A stretch of 12,074 bases of DNA from Gemmatimonadales bacterium UBA2960 (GTDB taxonomy: Bacteria > Gemmatimonadota > Gemmatimonadetes > Longimicrobiales > Gaopeijiaceae). A program made the position numbers and the translations under genes. The DNA lies in assembly GCA_002348465.1 (NCBI GenBank), contig DEBI01000002.1:9748-21821 (forward strand), read 5' to 3'. Below the pieces are notes generated by a model, which was not told the DNA's origin, made no database searches, and worked only from the letters and a program-made list of their open reading frames with translations. This document shows, piece by piece, positions 1-7,782 of this stretch (its first letter is position 1; each line of letters starts with the position of its first letter).

Positions 1-2
1 TT

Positions 3-1667
3 GCCATAGTTGCAACTCTTTCGTGTGTTGCTGCTGAGAATGACGTCCCCGACATGATCCTCGTAGGAGGACGAATCATTTCACCGGGTGCCGAATGGAT
101 GCCTGATCCATCAGGATCTGAGGAACTTCCCACGGGCATAGCTATCTCCAATGGACGTGTCATGATGGTGGGACCGAGCGAAAAGGTCCGGGCACGTAGC
201 GGTCCGGAGACACGGGTTATTGATCTGGGTGGAAGGAGCGTGCTCCCAGGACTTGCGGACAATCACCTCCATTCGATTGGTGGGGGCTCGGGTGTCGACC
301 TGTCATCCGCTCGCTCACTCGAGGACATTAGTGGAGCTTTAGCTGCAAGGGCTGGTGAGTTGCCCCCGGGGTCCATAATCGTGTCCAACAGTGACTGGCA
401 TGAAGGTCAGCTTCTTGAGCAACGCCTTCCATATCGAGACGACCTTGATCGTATGGTTCCGCTACACCCCGTGGTCGTGGTTCGGGGTGGTCATGAATAC
501 ATACTGAACTCTCTGGCTTTGGAATACTGGGGAGTAGACGAGACCGCGGCGGAAGTACCGGGCGGCCGTATTGGACGATATGCAGATGGTCGACTCAACG
601 GGGAACTGGTTGATCGAGCGAAAGATCTGATATCGCTCCCTCCTCCCCGGACGCGGGCCGCGGAGGCCGAGGCGTTGGATGCGCTCCAGGCTCAGTACGG
701 GCTGCTTAACCAGCGAGGCCTCACAAGTGTGAGACATCCTGGGGGTAGCCTCGAACAGCTAGCACAGATCCGTGAATTAGAGGAAGCGGGGCGTCTATCA
801 ATGCGAGTCGAGTTCCTCTTTAGAGCTCCAAGGTCAGCGAGCCCGGAGGCGGTTGAGGAGGCCATTGACTCGTGGACCAAGCCCCAGCGCAAATCAAGAT
901 TGGTGCAGATAGGCGGAGTGAAGCTCGGCGTAGATGGTGGGTTCGAGGGTGGCTTGATGCGAGATGCGTACGAGGGCCCTTGGGGTAACGGTGGACGTTT
1001 CTATGGGCTCCAGACTGTTCCGACGGAGGACTTTTATCAATCAGTGTCGATGCTTGCTGATGCAGGATGGCGCATAGCTACACATGCGGTGGGAGATGCT
1101 GCAATCGACTTAGTACTTGATGCCTATGCCGAGGCAGATGCGAAGGAACCCATAGCGGCAAAACGTTGGGTAATCGAGCATGGTTTTATTCCTCGACCGG
1201 ATCAGTTTGATCGCATGCTTGACATGGGCCTCGCCGTTTCCGCGCAGAATCATCTATACCTGGCAGCTCCTAGCCTCGCCAAGTATTGGGGTGCCGAACG
1301 CGCCGCGTGGACGACACCGCTCCGCGAATATATTGATGCTGGTGTTCCTGTGTCCTTGGGCACGGATGCCCCGGTGGTCCCGTATGACCCATGGTGGGTG
1401 CTGCACCACTTCACGACCCGGAGCACGATCAGCGCAGGAGTGTTTGGTGAGGATCAGGTTGTTTCCCGTCTAGAGGCCCTAGAAGCTATGACGCTGGAAT
1501 ACGCTTGGCTCACCTTTAGTGAAGCCGAAAGGGGAACCCTAGACGTTGGCAAACTCGCCGACCTGGTCGTAACGCAGGAGGATTATCTTCAGTGCGAGGA
1601 CCCTTGTTTAGAGTCGATGAAAGTGGACCTGACTTTGCTAGAAGGTCGTGTTGTATGGGAGCGATGA
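3..1667 (+). CDS. Exported YtcJ-type amidohydrolase (Amidohydro_3), 5' end outside window
   Basis: This is a metal-dependent hydrolase of the amidohydrolase superfamily, close to the YtcJ group; its substrate is not predictable but is likely an amide or imide. Numbered from the ATG at 54, the metal-binding HxH is H71/H73 (motif DNHLHS), the lysine in GVKLGVDGG is K290, and further ligands are H344 (THAVGD), H376 (IEHG) and D438 (GTDAP). A small N-terminal beta part (LVGGRI, then VIDLGGRSVLPGL) and a C-terminal GTLDVGKLADLVV complete the usual composite fold. I do not take ATG 54 as the start. The frame is open to the window edge and encodes a hydrophobic run ending SCVAAEND, which looks like a signal peptide tail with a VAA cleavage site, and ATG 54 has no ribosome binding site. 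The complete protein is therefore probably exported. The next gene on the strand is also an exported hydrolase, 109 bases away. The family is secure; the substrate is unknown. Confidence 0.9.
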   Translation, partial: AIVATLSCVAAENDVPDMILVGGRIISPGAEWMPDPSGSEELPTGIAISNGRVMMVGPSEKVRARSGPETRVIDLGGRSVLPGLADNHLHSIGGGSGVDLSSARSLEDISGALAARAGELPPGSIIVSNSDWHEGQLLEQRLPYRDDLDRMVPLHPVVVVRGGHEYILNSLALEYWGVDETAAEVPGGRIGRYADGRLNGELVDRAKDLISLPPPRTRAAEAEALDALQAQYGLLNQRGLTSVRHPGGSLEQLAQIRELEEAGRLSMRVEFLFRAPRSASPEAVEEAIDSWTKPQRKSRLVQIGGVKLGVDGGFEGGLMRDAYEGPWGNGGRFYGLQTVPTEDFYQSVSMLADAGWRIATHAVGDAAIDLVLDAYAEADAKEPIAAKRWVIEHGFIPRPDQFDRMLDMGLAVSAQNHLYLAAPSLAKYWGAERAAWTTPLREYIDAGVPVSLGTDAPVVPYDPWWVLHHFTTRSTISAGVFGEDQVVSRLEALEAMTLEYAWLTFSEAERGTLDVGKLADLVVTQEDYLQCEDPCLESMKVDLTLLEGRVVWER

Positions 1668-1763
1668 AGTTTGTTTCGGGATTCACGACTGACCTGGCTG
1701 GCGCGTAAGGAGCGTCTTCGTACGTTTATCGCCCTGCCATTTTAAGGGTCATTCAACCGCAGC

Positions 1764-1770
1764 AAGAGGT
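1764..1770 (+). promoter_or_regulatory. Ribosome binding site of the S9 peptidase gene
   Basis: The purine-rich AAGAGGT lies six bases before the ATG at 1777. It is one of the few clear Shine-Dalgarno sequences in this window and supports this start, which also gives a complete signal peptide. I found no convincing promoter in the remaining 1668-1763 gap. Confidence 0.6.
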
Positions 1771-1776
1771 GTCATC

Positions 1777-3825
1777 ATGTCCGGAGCCGAGCTTTTCTTA
1801 CGAACGTCATGGGCAGCCGTCTTCACAGTCTTTGTGCTCGCAGGATCCCCGTCTACTGGTATGGCTCAAGACGAGCCTGTGCGCACCGTCGACCTAGAGA
1901 TGTATCTAGACCTGGAAAGTGTCTCAGGTCCGCAGATTGCTCCCGATGGATCAGAGATTGTGTATACCCGGGGTTGGGTTGATAAGATGAATGATCGGCG
2001 GGAATCGTCGATTTGGATCATGAATGCTGATGGATCTAAGAACCGATTCCTGGTGGATGGTTCAGGGCCAATCTGGTCTCCGGATGGCACGAGAATCGCC
2101 TACACAGCGACTGGCGATCCTGAAGGCACACAGATTTTTGTTAGATGGATGGATGACGAGGGTGCCACGAGTCAGGTCACACGGCTTGAGTCCAGCCCCG
2201 GGGGGATTCGCTGGTCGCCCAATGGGGAGCACCTATCGTTTTCAATGAACGTCGACGCGGAACCAGCGTTTATGGTGACCCCTCCAGGGCGTCCCGATGG
2301 AGCCACGTGGGTAGAATCTCCTCGGGTGGTGACACGAGCTGACTATAGACAAGATCGGGTTGGGTTTGTGGATGGGGCCTGGAGGCACCTGTTCGTTGTG
2401 CCTGCCGAGGGAGGCACGGCACGACAGTTAACGGATGGGGACTGGAACCACTCTACGGGGGAGTGGACGCCAGATGGTGCGGAGCTAGTCTTCTCCTCGC
2501 TTCGAACTGAGGATTCAGAACTCGCTTGGCGTCAGTCCGAGGTCTACGCCGTAGACGTAGCATCGGGCGGGATCCGTCAACTGACTCGTCGCAACGGTCA
2601 AGATTTTTCCCCTCTGCCTTCGCCTCGTGGGGACCTGATAGCGTATAGAGGCAGCGACTGGCATGATGACACATACCGGAACGCGGGCATCTATGTGATG
2701 GAGCGTGATGGGGACAGCCCTCGCCTCATTTCAGGCGACTTTGATCGATCCATTAACGGAATGCAGTGGGCAGCAGACGGAAGCGGGCTGTACTTGACTG
2801 TAAGCTCGGAAGGAACCCGAAATCTGCATTTCGCCTCAGTGAGTGGCGGAGTGGAAGCAATTTCCGAAGGCGAGCACATGTTCGCTTTAAGTTCGTTTAC
2901 TGCCGACGGCCAGGCGGTGGGCACATACACGAGCCCCCAGGTGCCGTCGGACATCGTCGCCTTCGATCTCGACAACGCGAACGACCGGACGCAGCTGACG
3001 CATGTCAACGAAGACGTGCTCGGTGGGGTAACGTTTGGCGAAGTTGAAGAGGTCTGGTACGAGTCCGTCGAAGACTTCGACATTCAGGGTTGGATTATCC
3101 ACCCTCCGGGCTTCGATCCGAATAAGAAATACCCGCTCATGCTGGCGATCCACGGCGGTCCACACGGCATGTACAACGTGGGCTTCAACTTTGGATGGCA
3201 GGAACACGCGGCGAATGGTTACGTGGTATTGTATACGAACCCACGAGGGAGTTCTGGCTATGGGAGCGCTTTCGGTAATTCGATTAAGCGTGCATACCCT
3301 GGCAAGGATTTCGATGACCTGATGGCAGGTGTCGACCTAGTGGTGGATCGTGGATACATCGACGAAGAAAACATGTTCGTGTATGGATGCTCAGGGGGTG
3401 GGGTTCTCACGTCTTGGGTCGTGGGCCACACGGATCGTTTCGCGGCGGCTTCGGCTAACTGTCCCGTGACAAACTGGCTTTCGTTTGTCGGTACGACGGA
3501 CGGGATCGGCTGGTACCGCAATTTCGATAATTTCCCGTGGGATGACCCGAGCGAACACCTTCGTCGCTCTCCTTTGATGTATGTTGGAAACGTCACTACG
3601 CCAACCATGCTCATGACTGGTGTGAACGATCTGCGCACACCGATGCCGCAGACCGAAGAGTATTACGCGGCCCTGAAGGTTTTAGGGGTTGAAACCGCTA
3701 TGATCCGGTTTAATAACGAGTGGCACGGGACATCGAGTACCCCGTCAAACTTCCTCAGAACCCAGCTTTTCTTAAGGGAATGGTTCCGGATGCACTCACG
3801 AGGCGTGCCCGTAACGCAGGACTGA
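1777..3825 (+). CDS. Secreted S9 family serine peptidase (S9C, acylaminoacyl-peptidase / DPP-like)
   Basis: This peptidase is predicted to cleave short peptides from the N-terminus outside the cytoplasm. Residues 1-30 form a signal peptide with a hydrophobic core (AAVFTVFVLAG) and a likely cleavage after TGMA. Residues of about 40-410 are a TolB/PD40-like beta-propeller with repeated motifs such as SPDGTRIAYT, SPNGEHLSF, TPDGAELVFSS and AADGSGLYLT. Residues of about 430-680 are the alpha/beta-hydrolase domain: HGGPHG at 459 (oxyanion region), nucleophile S539 in YGCSGGGVLTSW, D618 in GVNDLRTP and H650 in EWHGTS. The complete triad indicates an active enzyme. The stretch GHTDRFAAASANCPVTNW is typical of S9C enzymes in aerobic environmental bacteria. 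The length of 682 residues is normal. The gene stands between an exported amidohydrolase and a hairpin terminator and looks monocistronic or the end of a short unit. The exact specificity (dipeptidyl, acylaminoacyl or oligopeptidase) cannot be read from the sequence. Confidence 0.94.
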   Translation: MSGAELFLRTSWAAVFTVFVLAGSPSTGMAQDEPVRTVDLEMYLDLESVSGPQIAPDGSEIVYTRGWVDKMNDRRESSIWIMNADGSKNRFLVDGSGPIWSPDGTRIAYTATGDPEGTQIFVRWMDDEGATSQVTRLESSPGGIRWSPNGEHLSFSMNVDAEPAFMVTPPGRPDGATWVESPRVVTRADYRQDRVGFVDGAWRHLFVVPAEGGTARQLTDGDWNHSTGEWTPDGAELVFSSLRTEDSELAWRQSEVYAVDVASGGIRQLTRRNGQDFSPLPSPRGDLIAYRGSDWHDDTYRNAGIYVMERDGDSPRLISGDFDRSINGMQWAADGSGLYLTVSSEGTRNLHFASVSGGVEAISEGEHMFALSSFTADGQAVGTYTSPQVPSDIVAFDLDNANDRTQLTHVNEDVLGGVTFGEVEEVWYESVEDFDIQGWIIHPPGFDPNKKYPLMLAIHGGPHGMYNVGFNFGWQEHAANGYVVLYTNPRGSSGYGSAFGNSIKRAYPGKDFDDLMAGVDLVVDRGYIDEENMFVYGCSGGGVLTSWVVGHTDRFAAASANCPVTNWLSFVGTTDGIGWYRNFDNFPWDDPSEHLRRSPLMYVGNVTTPTMLMTGVNDLRTPMPQTEEYYAALKVLGVETAMIRFNNEWHGTSSTPSNFLRTQLFLREWFRMHSRGVPVTQD

Positions 3826-3861
3826 TACTTTCAGGCGGGTGCGATAATAGCACATACAGAA

Positions 3862-3898
3862 GAGAGGGGTCGGGCGACGTCATCACCCGGCCCCTCTC
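3862..3898. terminator. Hairpin between convergent genes, probable bidirectional terminator
   Basis: A 13-base-pair inverted repeat (arms 3862-3874 and 3886-3898, one G-U pair on the plus strand, 11-base loop) lies 36 bases after the S9 peptidase stop and 52 bases beyond the acyltransferase stop. It is GC-rich and very stable. Neither side has a classic T-tract (CCTATCG on the plus side, TTCTGTATG on the minus side), so efficiency is uncertain. Its position between converging genes supports a shared terminator. Confidence 0.7.
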
Positions 3899-3950
3899 CC
3901 TATCGAACGGCTACTGAGGACTGTTGGGTCCTTGGCTCGTTCGAGCTAAA

Positions 3951-5090
3951 TCAGATTGCCTTCTCGTAGAGTCGCCAACGTTTGTAAGGATTCATCCCCA
4001 TCGCCGCCATTGGCTTGGTAAGATCTATGTTGTCGTGGAGGACCCACGATGCCTCTGCCCCCTCGAAGCCAATGTCTTTCGCCCTGCGAGCGGACTCGTA
4101 TGCGAATAGGGGAAAAAGACCCTTGTGACGGTATTTCGAACTCAGCCCCATGAGGACTATCCTGCCTCGCTGGATCTTCGGAAGGTCACGGGCCAAACGG
4201 AATAGCGTAGTAGGCCAGAGTCGGCCGGACGGTACATGGGTGAGGATGCGGTTGATGTCTCTAACAACCATCATAAAGCCGACAACCTTGTCATCTACCT
4301 CAGCAACGAACGAGAAGTCTGGAAGAAGGACCGATTTCAGGTCCTTAGCGGTGTGCCAAAACTCATTCCAGGTAGGTGGAGTAAACCCCCAGTTTCCCGA
4401 CCACGCTTGGCAGTATAGGTCGAGGACTTTCCGCGCTTCTTGCTCAAGAAACTCAATATTGAGATTACGAAAGGTCACCCCTGTCGTGCGCGCGGTGCGT
4501 TCCGCCAGACGCTGAATCCGGGTAGGAACCGCTAGGCGGGCGCCTGCTGGAATGTCGTAACCAAGCAGGTCTTGAATGCCCTTGTACCCGGAAGACTCGA
4601 CCAGTTTTCTATAGTATACGGGATTCCAAGGTGTCATTATCGCCGGAGGTTTATCAGCTCCTTCTATAAGAAGTCCAGACTCGTGGTTCATGGAGGGGCT
4701 GATAGGGCCTCGCGCCCTGTTGAGAGACCTGCTGCGCAGCCATCCTTCAGCTGTGTCCATCAAAGAATGCGCAACCTCAGGGTCGTTCACTGTCTCAAGA
4801 AAACCAAAAAAACCGACACGATCACGATGATAGCGGTTATGTGCTTCGTTTTCGATCGCAGCAATTCGACCTACGGTCACGCCTCCGCGCTCTGCAACGA
4901 ACAGTGCTCGGTTCGCATGTTCGTAAAACGGATTCTTAGGGCTCAAGATATCGGTAACAGTGGCACGGAGTGGAGGCACCCACGATTTTTCGTCTATCGC
5001 GCCAGCGTTGAACTCGCGCACCCGCCACAGCGCGTCTACGAACCGGGCGATGCCTCGCCTTCCCTCTACTTGGTTAACCCTCAACGGCAT
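3951..5090 (-). CDS. GNAT-fold N-acyltransferase, YghO / bacterial ceramide synthase-like
   Basis: This is a 379-residue cytoplasmic protein with a double acyl-CoA N-acyltransferase architecture. With M1 at the ATG reading down from 5090, residues 62-144 hold strands LFVAERGGVTVGRIAAIEN and then a conserved block GPISPSMNHESGLLIEG (128-144) followed by MTPWNPVYY (152-160). The second half (258-379) has FVAEVDDKVVGFMMVVRDIN, an acyl-CoA-loop-like LSSKYRHKGLFPLF (316-329) and a final MAAMGMNPYKRWRLYEK. From memory these blocks mark a group of about 370-400 residues that includes E. coli YghO-like proteins and, I think, the Caulobacter ceramide synthase bCerS; that link is unverified. The frame extends upstream to 5162, but the extra 24 residues are low-complexity and run inside the glycosyltransferase gene. 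The ATG at 5090 overlaps that gene by 10 bases, a typical translational-coupling arrangement. The acyl donor and acceptor are not visible; a lipid acceptor is an inference from the neighbour. Confidence 0.8.
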   Translation of the reverse strand: MPLRVNQVEGRRGIARFVDALWRVREFNAGAIDEKSWVPPLRATVTDILSPKNPFYEHANRALFVAERGGVTVGRIAAIENEAHNRYHRDRVGFFGFLETVNDPEVAHSLMDTAEGWLRSRSLNRARGPISPSMNHESGLLIEGADKPPAIMTPWNPVYYRKLVESSGYKGIQDLLGYDIPAGARLAVPTRIQRLAERTARTTGVTFRNLNIEFLEQEARKVLDLYCQAWSGNWGFTPPTWNEFWHTAKDLKSVLLPDFSFVAEVDDKVVGFMMVVRDINRILTHVPSGRLWPTTLFRLARDLPKIQRGRIVLMGLSSKYRHKGLFPLFAYESARRAKDIGFEGAEASWVLHDNIDLTKPMAAMGMNPYKRWRLYEKAI

Positions 5091-6190
5091 AGGCCGGATC
5101 CGTGCTTGGTTGCAGCGCGCTCGATTTCTTCCACTAGAATTTCTGGTGCTCGAGCCACCCACCGCTTAAAGGAAAGAACTTGTTCCGAGTTAGGTTGTGG
5201 CGGATTAGCCCAGAATTCGTCTAGGTCTGCGTAAGACCCTGCCCGCGCAATACCACATCGCTCTGCATCCCATGCGTTCAGGGTTTGTTCGAAATGACCT
5301 TTGGTCGGTACTGCGAGTGCTGCTTTACCAAGGTAGTGAGCTTCACATAGACCCTCGAAGCCCGCCGAACCGACATATGCTCTGCACCCAGCTAGGTGCT
5401 TGAGGAACGCGCCGTCGTCGAGTTCGTGAGCGTAAAAGCCATGAGCGGAGCCCGGTACCGCGGAAGAGCCACCCTCCACAAAGCAGTGCACTTCGGCTCT
5501 AGACCGACGTTGCCAATCAAGTAAGGCTTTGCTGTTACCAGGGTTCAGAGCGTATGCGAGGAGGTATCCAGAATTGTGAGTTTCGAGGTTGTCGAGGCCC
5601 GGACGGAGAAGCGGCGGTGCAACCACCATCCCTCTTTCCGGTATCGATTCTAGTGGAGTAAACGACAACGCGATTTTTTGGTCCATCCCTGTAGTGGTGG
5701 CCTTCGCATACGCTAGAACAACTGACCGATGTCGTCGGGGCCCAGGGGCACCTCTCAAATCGGGATGCAGGAAGAGGTAGTTGTGCGCCACGGAAAGCGC
5801 CGGCGTCTTCGAGGGGAACAAGACTCGGGATAAACCAGCCATCAAGTCTAAAAAGGTTACAACTACATCGGCTGATTTTGTCTCCTTCGAGATCGTAGCC
5901 ATGGACCTTAAGAAGCGAGGACTTCTCTTGACTGCGTCAAAGAGAGTTCGGGTGTTCGATATGCCCTGACGGTTTCTGTCGGGCACCTGAACGGGTGCCT
6001 CGAATTCGATCACAGGGGCGTCGATGCTCTCAGCGAAGTAAGTCGGGGTGAGTCGATGAACACTGCGACCGATCATAGCCTTTGTGACGATATGGCCGGC
6101 ATCCCTCAAGATTGCTGCAAGGGCTATCGCCTGTGTCATATGCCCTCGGCCCTCTCCTTGGACCACGAATACTACGTTCAATGCACGCAT
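5081..6190 (-). CDS. GT-B fold glycosyltransferase (MurG/UGT-like, Glyco_trans_1_3-type)
   Basis: This 369-residue protein is predicted to transfer a sugar from a nucleotide-sugar donor to an unknown acceptor at the inner face of the membrane. The N-terminal Rossmann half starts VVFVVQGEGRGHMTQAIALA (G12-H17 glycine-rich acceptor-side loop), with LRDAGH following. The C-terminal half carries the donor-binding block from residue 274: GSAGFEGLCEAHYLGKAALAVP, then GHFEQTLNA (298-306), in which the E and Q positions resemble the nucleotide-sugar contacts of GT1/GT28 enzymes. The length fits PF13528-type single-protein transferases. No transmembrane segment or signal peptide is seen. It is the first gene of a minus-strand pair and its TGA at 5083-5081 overlaps the ATG of the acyltransferase. 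Its start has a modest GGTGAT just before the ATG. The pairing suggests that glycosylation and N-acylation act on the same molecule, possibly a ceramide-like or other amino lipid. The fold is fairly sure; donor and acceptor are unknown. Confidence 0.85.
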   Translation of the reverse strand: MRALNVVFVVQGEGRGHMTQAIALAAILRDAGHIVTKAMIGRSVHRLTPTYFAESIDAPVIEFEAPVQVPDRNRQGISNTRTLFDAVKRSPRFLRSMATISKETKSADVVVTFLDLMAGLSRVLFPSKTPALSVAHNYLFLHPDLRGAPGPRRHRSVVLAYAKATTTGMDQKIALSFTPLESIPERGMVVAPPLLRPGLDNLETHNSGYLLAYALNPGNSKALLDWQRRSRAEVHCFVEGGSSAVPGSAHGFYAHELDDGAFLKHLAGCRAYVGSAGFEGLCEAHYLGKAALAVPTKGHFEQTLNAWDAERCGIARAGSYADLDEFWANPPQPNSEQVLSFKRWVARAPEILVEEIERAATKHGSGLCR

Positions 6191-6353
6191 ATCACCAAAG
6201 TCTCACGAAGGTCGGCCAAGCGATACCCGACGGTTATATCTAACGCCTGCTGTCCCGCCTTTACCCATTGGAAGCCCTCGTCTAACTTCGTGGACCCGAA
6301 TTTTCCTGAAATACCATGAATCCCAAAGGTTTCTGACTGCATGGAGAGCCTGC
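6191..6353. promoter_or_regulatory. Divergent control region between glycosyltransferase operon and lpd
   Basis: This 163-base gap must carry promoters for both directions. On the minus strand TATAAC (6238-6233) is five of six to the -10 consensus and would give a leader of about 35 bases for the glycosyltransferase, but no good -35 lies at 16-18 bases. On the plus strand TACCAT (6312-6317) with TGGACC (6291-6296) is a poor candidate because the spacer is only 15 bases. No clear operator palindrome was seen. Confidence 0.35.
6342..6348 (+). promoter_or_regulatory. lpd: Ribosome binding site that fixes the GTG start of lpd
   Basis: TGGAGAG sits five bases before the GTG at 6354, which begins exactly at the conserved N-terminus of the family (VADTNSFDLIVVGSGPGG). 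The in-frame ATG at 6084 lies inside the opposing glycosyltransferase gene and would add 90 residues with no relation to the family. Confidence 0.7.
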
Positions 6354-7757
6354 GTGGCTGACACGAACTCCTTTGATTTAATTGTCGTTGGGAGCGGCCC
6401 CGGTGGTTATGTCGCTGCGATCCGCGCGTCGCAACTCGGCATGAGTGTAGCTTGCATCGAAGATCAGGATCTCGGTGGAGTCTGCTTGAACATCGGGTGC
6501 ATACCGACGAAAGCGATGCTCACGAGTGCGTTACTCGCCAACGAGATGAAGAATGGCGAGCAGCACGGAATAGTTGCGAAGGACGTAACGTTCGATCTAG
6601 CGCCGGCCCAAGAGCGGAGTCGCCGGGTCGTGCAACAGATGACTAGTGGTATCGGACATCTGTTTAAGAAAAACAAGATTGCACACATCGAAGGTTATGG
6701 CCGACTGGCGGGTGCCGGTAAGGTCGAGGTTGAGAAGAACGGAAAAAAAGAGACGTATTCGGCGTCGCATGTAGTTCTCGCAACCGGCTCTCGCCCTCGC
6801 GACCTTCCGGTACTCAAGATAGATGAAGACCGCATATGGTCCTCTACCGGTGCGCTAATGCAGACCAAGGCACCCGACTCCCTCTTTATTGTGGGCGCGG
6901 GGGCGATCGGGATGGAGTTCGCCGATGTGTACGAGTCATTCGGCACAAAGGTCACCATTGTTGAGGGAATGGATACGATCCTTCCGCTCGAGGACGCCGA
7001 GGTATCGAAGTTTATGCAGCGGACTTACAAGAAGCGCGGCATGGATATCCACACTGGAGCCTTCTTCCAGAGCGCCGACGTCAAGAAAGATGGCGTAACT
7101 GTGACGTTCAAAGACAAGAAGGGAGAGCTTCAGACCATGGACGTCGATTACGTCCTTTCAGCAGTTGGTCGAGTGCCCAATTCGGAGGATCTCGGCCTCG
7201 AACATGTTGGCGTGAAGGTTGACGAGCGCGGATTCATTGTTGTGGACGAACACTTAAGGACCAATGTCCCCGGCGTATATGCGATCGGAGACGTTGCAGG
7301 CCATCAGCTCCTTGCGCACAAGGCTTCGCATGAGGGTATCGTGTGCGTCGAGCATATCGCGGGCAAGGGCCATGGCACTGTAGACTACGATAATGTGCCG
7401 AACTGCACGTACTGCCACCCCGAGGTGGCGTCGGTGGGACTGACCGAGGAACAGGCCAAAGCGGCAGGCCATGACATAGAAGTCGGAAAGTTTCCTTGGG
7501 TTGGTATTGGTCGCGCGGTCGCTTCTGGGCACTCGGAAGGATTTGTGAAAATCATCCGCGACACGCAGTACTCGGAGATTCTCGGTGCGCACATAGTGGG
7601 GCCGCACGCGACCGAGCTTATAGCCGAATTCGTAGTCGGTCGCCATCTCGAGGCTACTGTCGAGGAGATGGAAAAGGCCATGCATCCGCATCCGACCCTC
7701 TCCGAGGGTGTATCAGAAGGTGCACTAGCGGCGCTGGGTCGAGCTATCCATATCTGA
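6354..7757 (+). CDS. lpd: Dihydrolipoyl dehydrogenase (E3)
   Basis: This flavoprotein reoxidises dihydrolipoyl groups of 2-oxoacid dehydrogenase complexes (or the glycine cleavage H protein) and passes electrons to NAD+. From the GTG start it has 467 residues, the normal length. The FAD-binding motif is VVGSGPGGYVAA near residues 10-21. The redox-active disulfide is C44/C49 in GGVCLNIGCIPTK. The NAD-binding motif is IVGAGAIGMEFADVYESFG, ending its second strand in an acidic residue (IVEG), as expected for NAD preference. A second FAD motif is GVYAIGDVAG. The C-terminal dimer interface has the catalytic pair H446 and E451 in HPHPTLSE. All key residues are present. No E1, E2 or lipoylation gene is adjacent, so the partner complex cannot be named. 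A MarR regulator follows after 25 bases on the same strand and is probably co-transcribed. Confidence 0.96.
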   Translation: MADTNSFDLIVVGSGPGGYVAAIRASQLGMSVACIEDQDLGGVCLNIGCIPTKAMLTSALLANEMKNGEQHGIVAKDVTFDLAPAQERSRRVVQQMTSGIGHLFKKNKIAHIEGYGRLAGAGKVEVEKNGKKETYSASHVVLATGSRPRDLPVLKIDEDRIWSSTGALMQTKAPDSLFIVGAGAIGMEFADVYESFGTKVTIVEGMDTILPLEDAEVSKFMQRTYKKRGMDIHTGAFFQSADVKKDGVTVTFKDKKGELQTMDVDYVLSAVGRVPNSEDLGLEHVGVKVDERGFIVVDEHLRTNVPGVYAIGDVAGHQLLAHKASHEGIVCVEHIAGKGHGTVDYDNVPNCTYCHPEVASVGLTEEQAKAAGHDIEVGKFPWVGIGRAVASGHSEGFVKIIRDTQYSEILGAHIVGPHATELIAEFVVGRHLEATVEEMEKAMHPHPTLSEGVSEGALAALGRAIHI

Positions 7758-7782
7758 ATGTTCGCGGAGAACAAGTTTCGGG

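Noticed and set aside
3381..3400. Possible loss of the nucleophile in the S9 peptidase because the motif reads GCSGGG
   Set aside because: GxSGGG is the normal S9C form; serine, aspartate and histidine of the triad are all present.
2691..3638. Long minus-strand open frames opposite the S9 peptidase gene
   Set aside because: They mirror the codon pattern of the real gene, have no ribosome binding sites and no domain similarity.
5091..5162. 24-residue N-terminal extension of the acyltransferase
   Set aside because: Low-complexity Ser/Arg/Asn sequence lying wholly within the glycosyltransferase gene; the ATG at 5090 gives the normal coupled overlap.
4572..5234. Open frame of 220 codons on the plus strand opposite the acyltransferase and glycosyltransferase genes
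   Set aside because: Its translation is basic and Ser/Arg-rich with no recognisable domain, and it is antisense to two genes with clear family motifs.
6084..6353. 90-residue N-terminal extension of dihydrolipoyl dehydrogenase
   Set aside because: It overlaps the opposing glycosyltransferase start, resembles no known domain, and a GTG with a good ribosome binding site sits at the family N-terminus.
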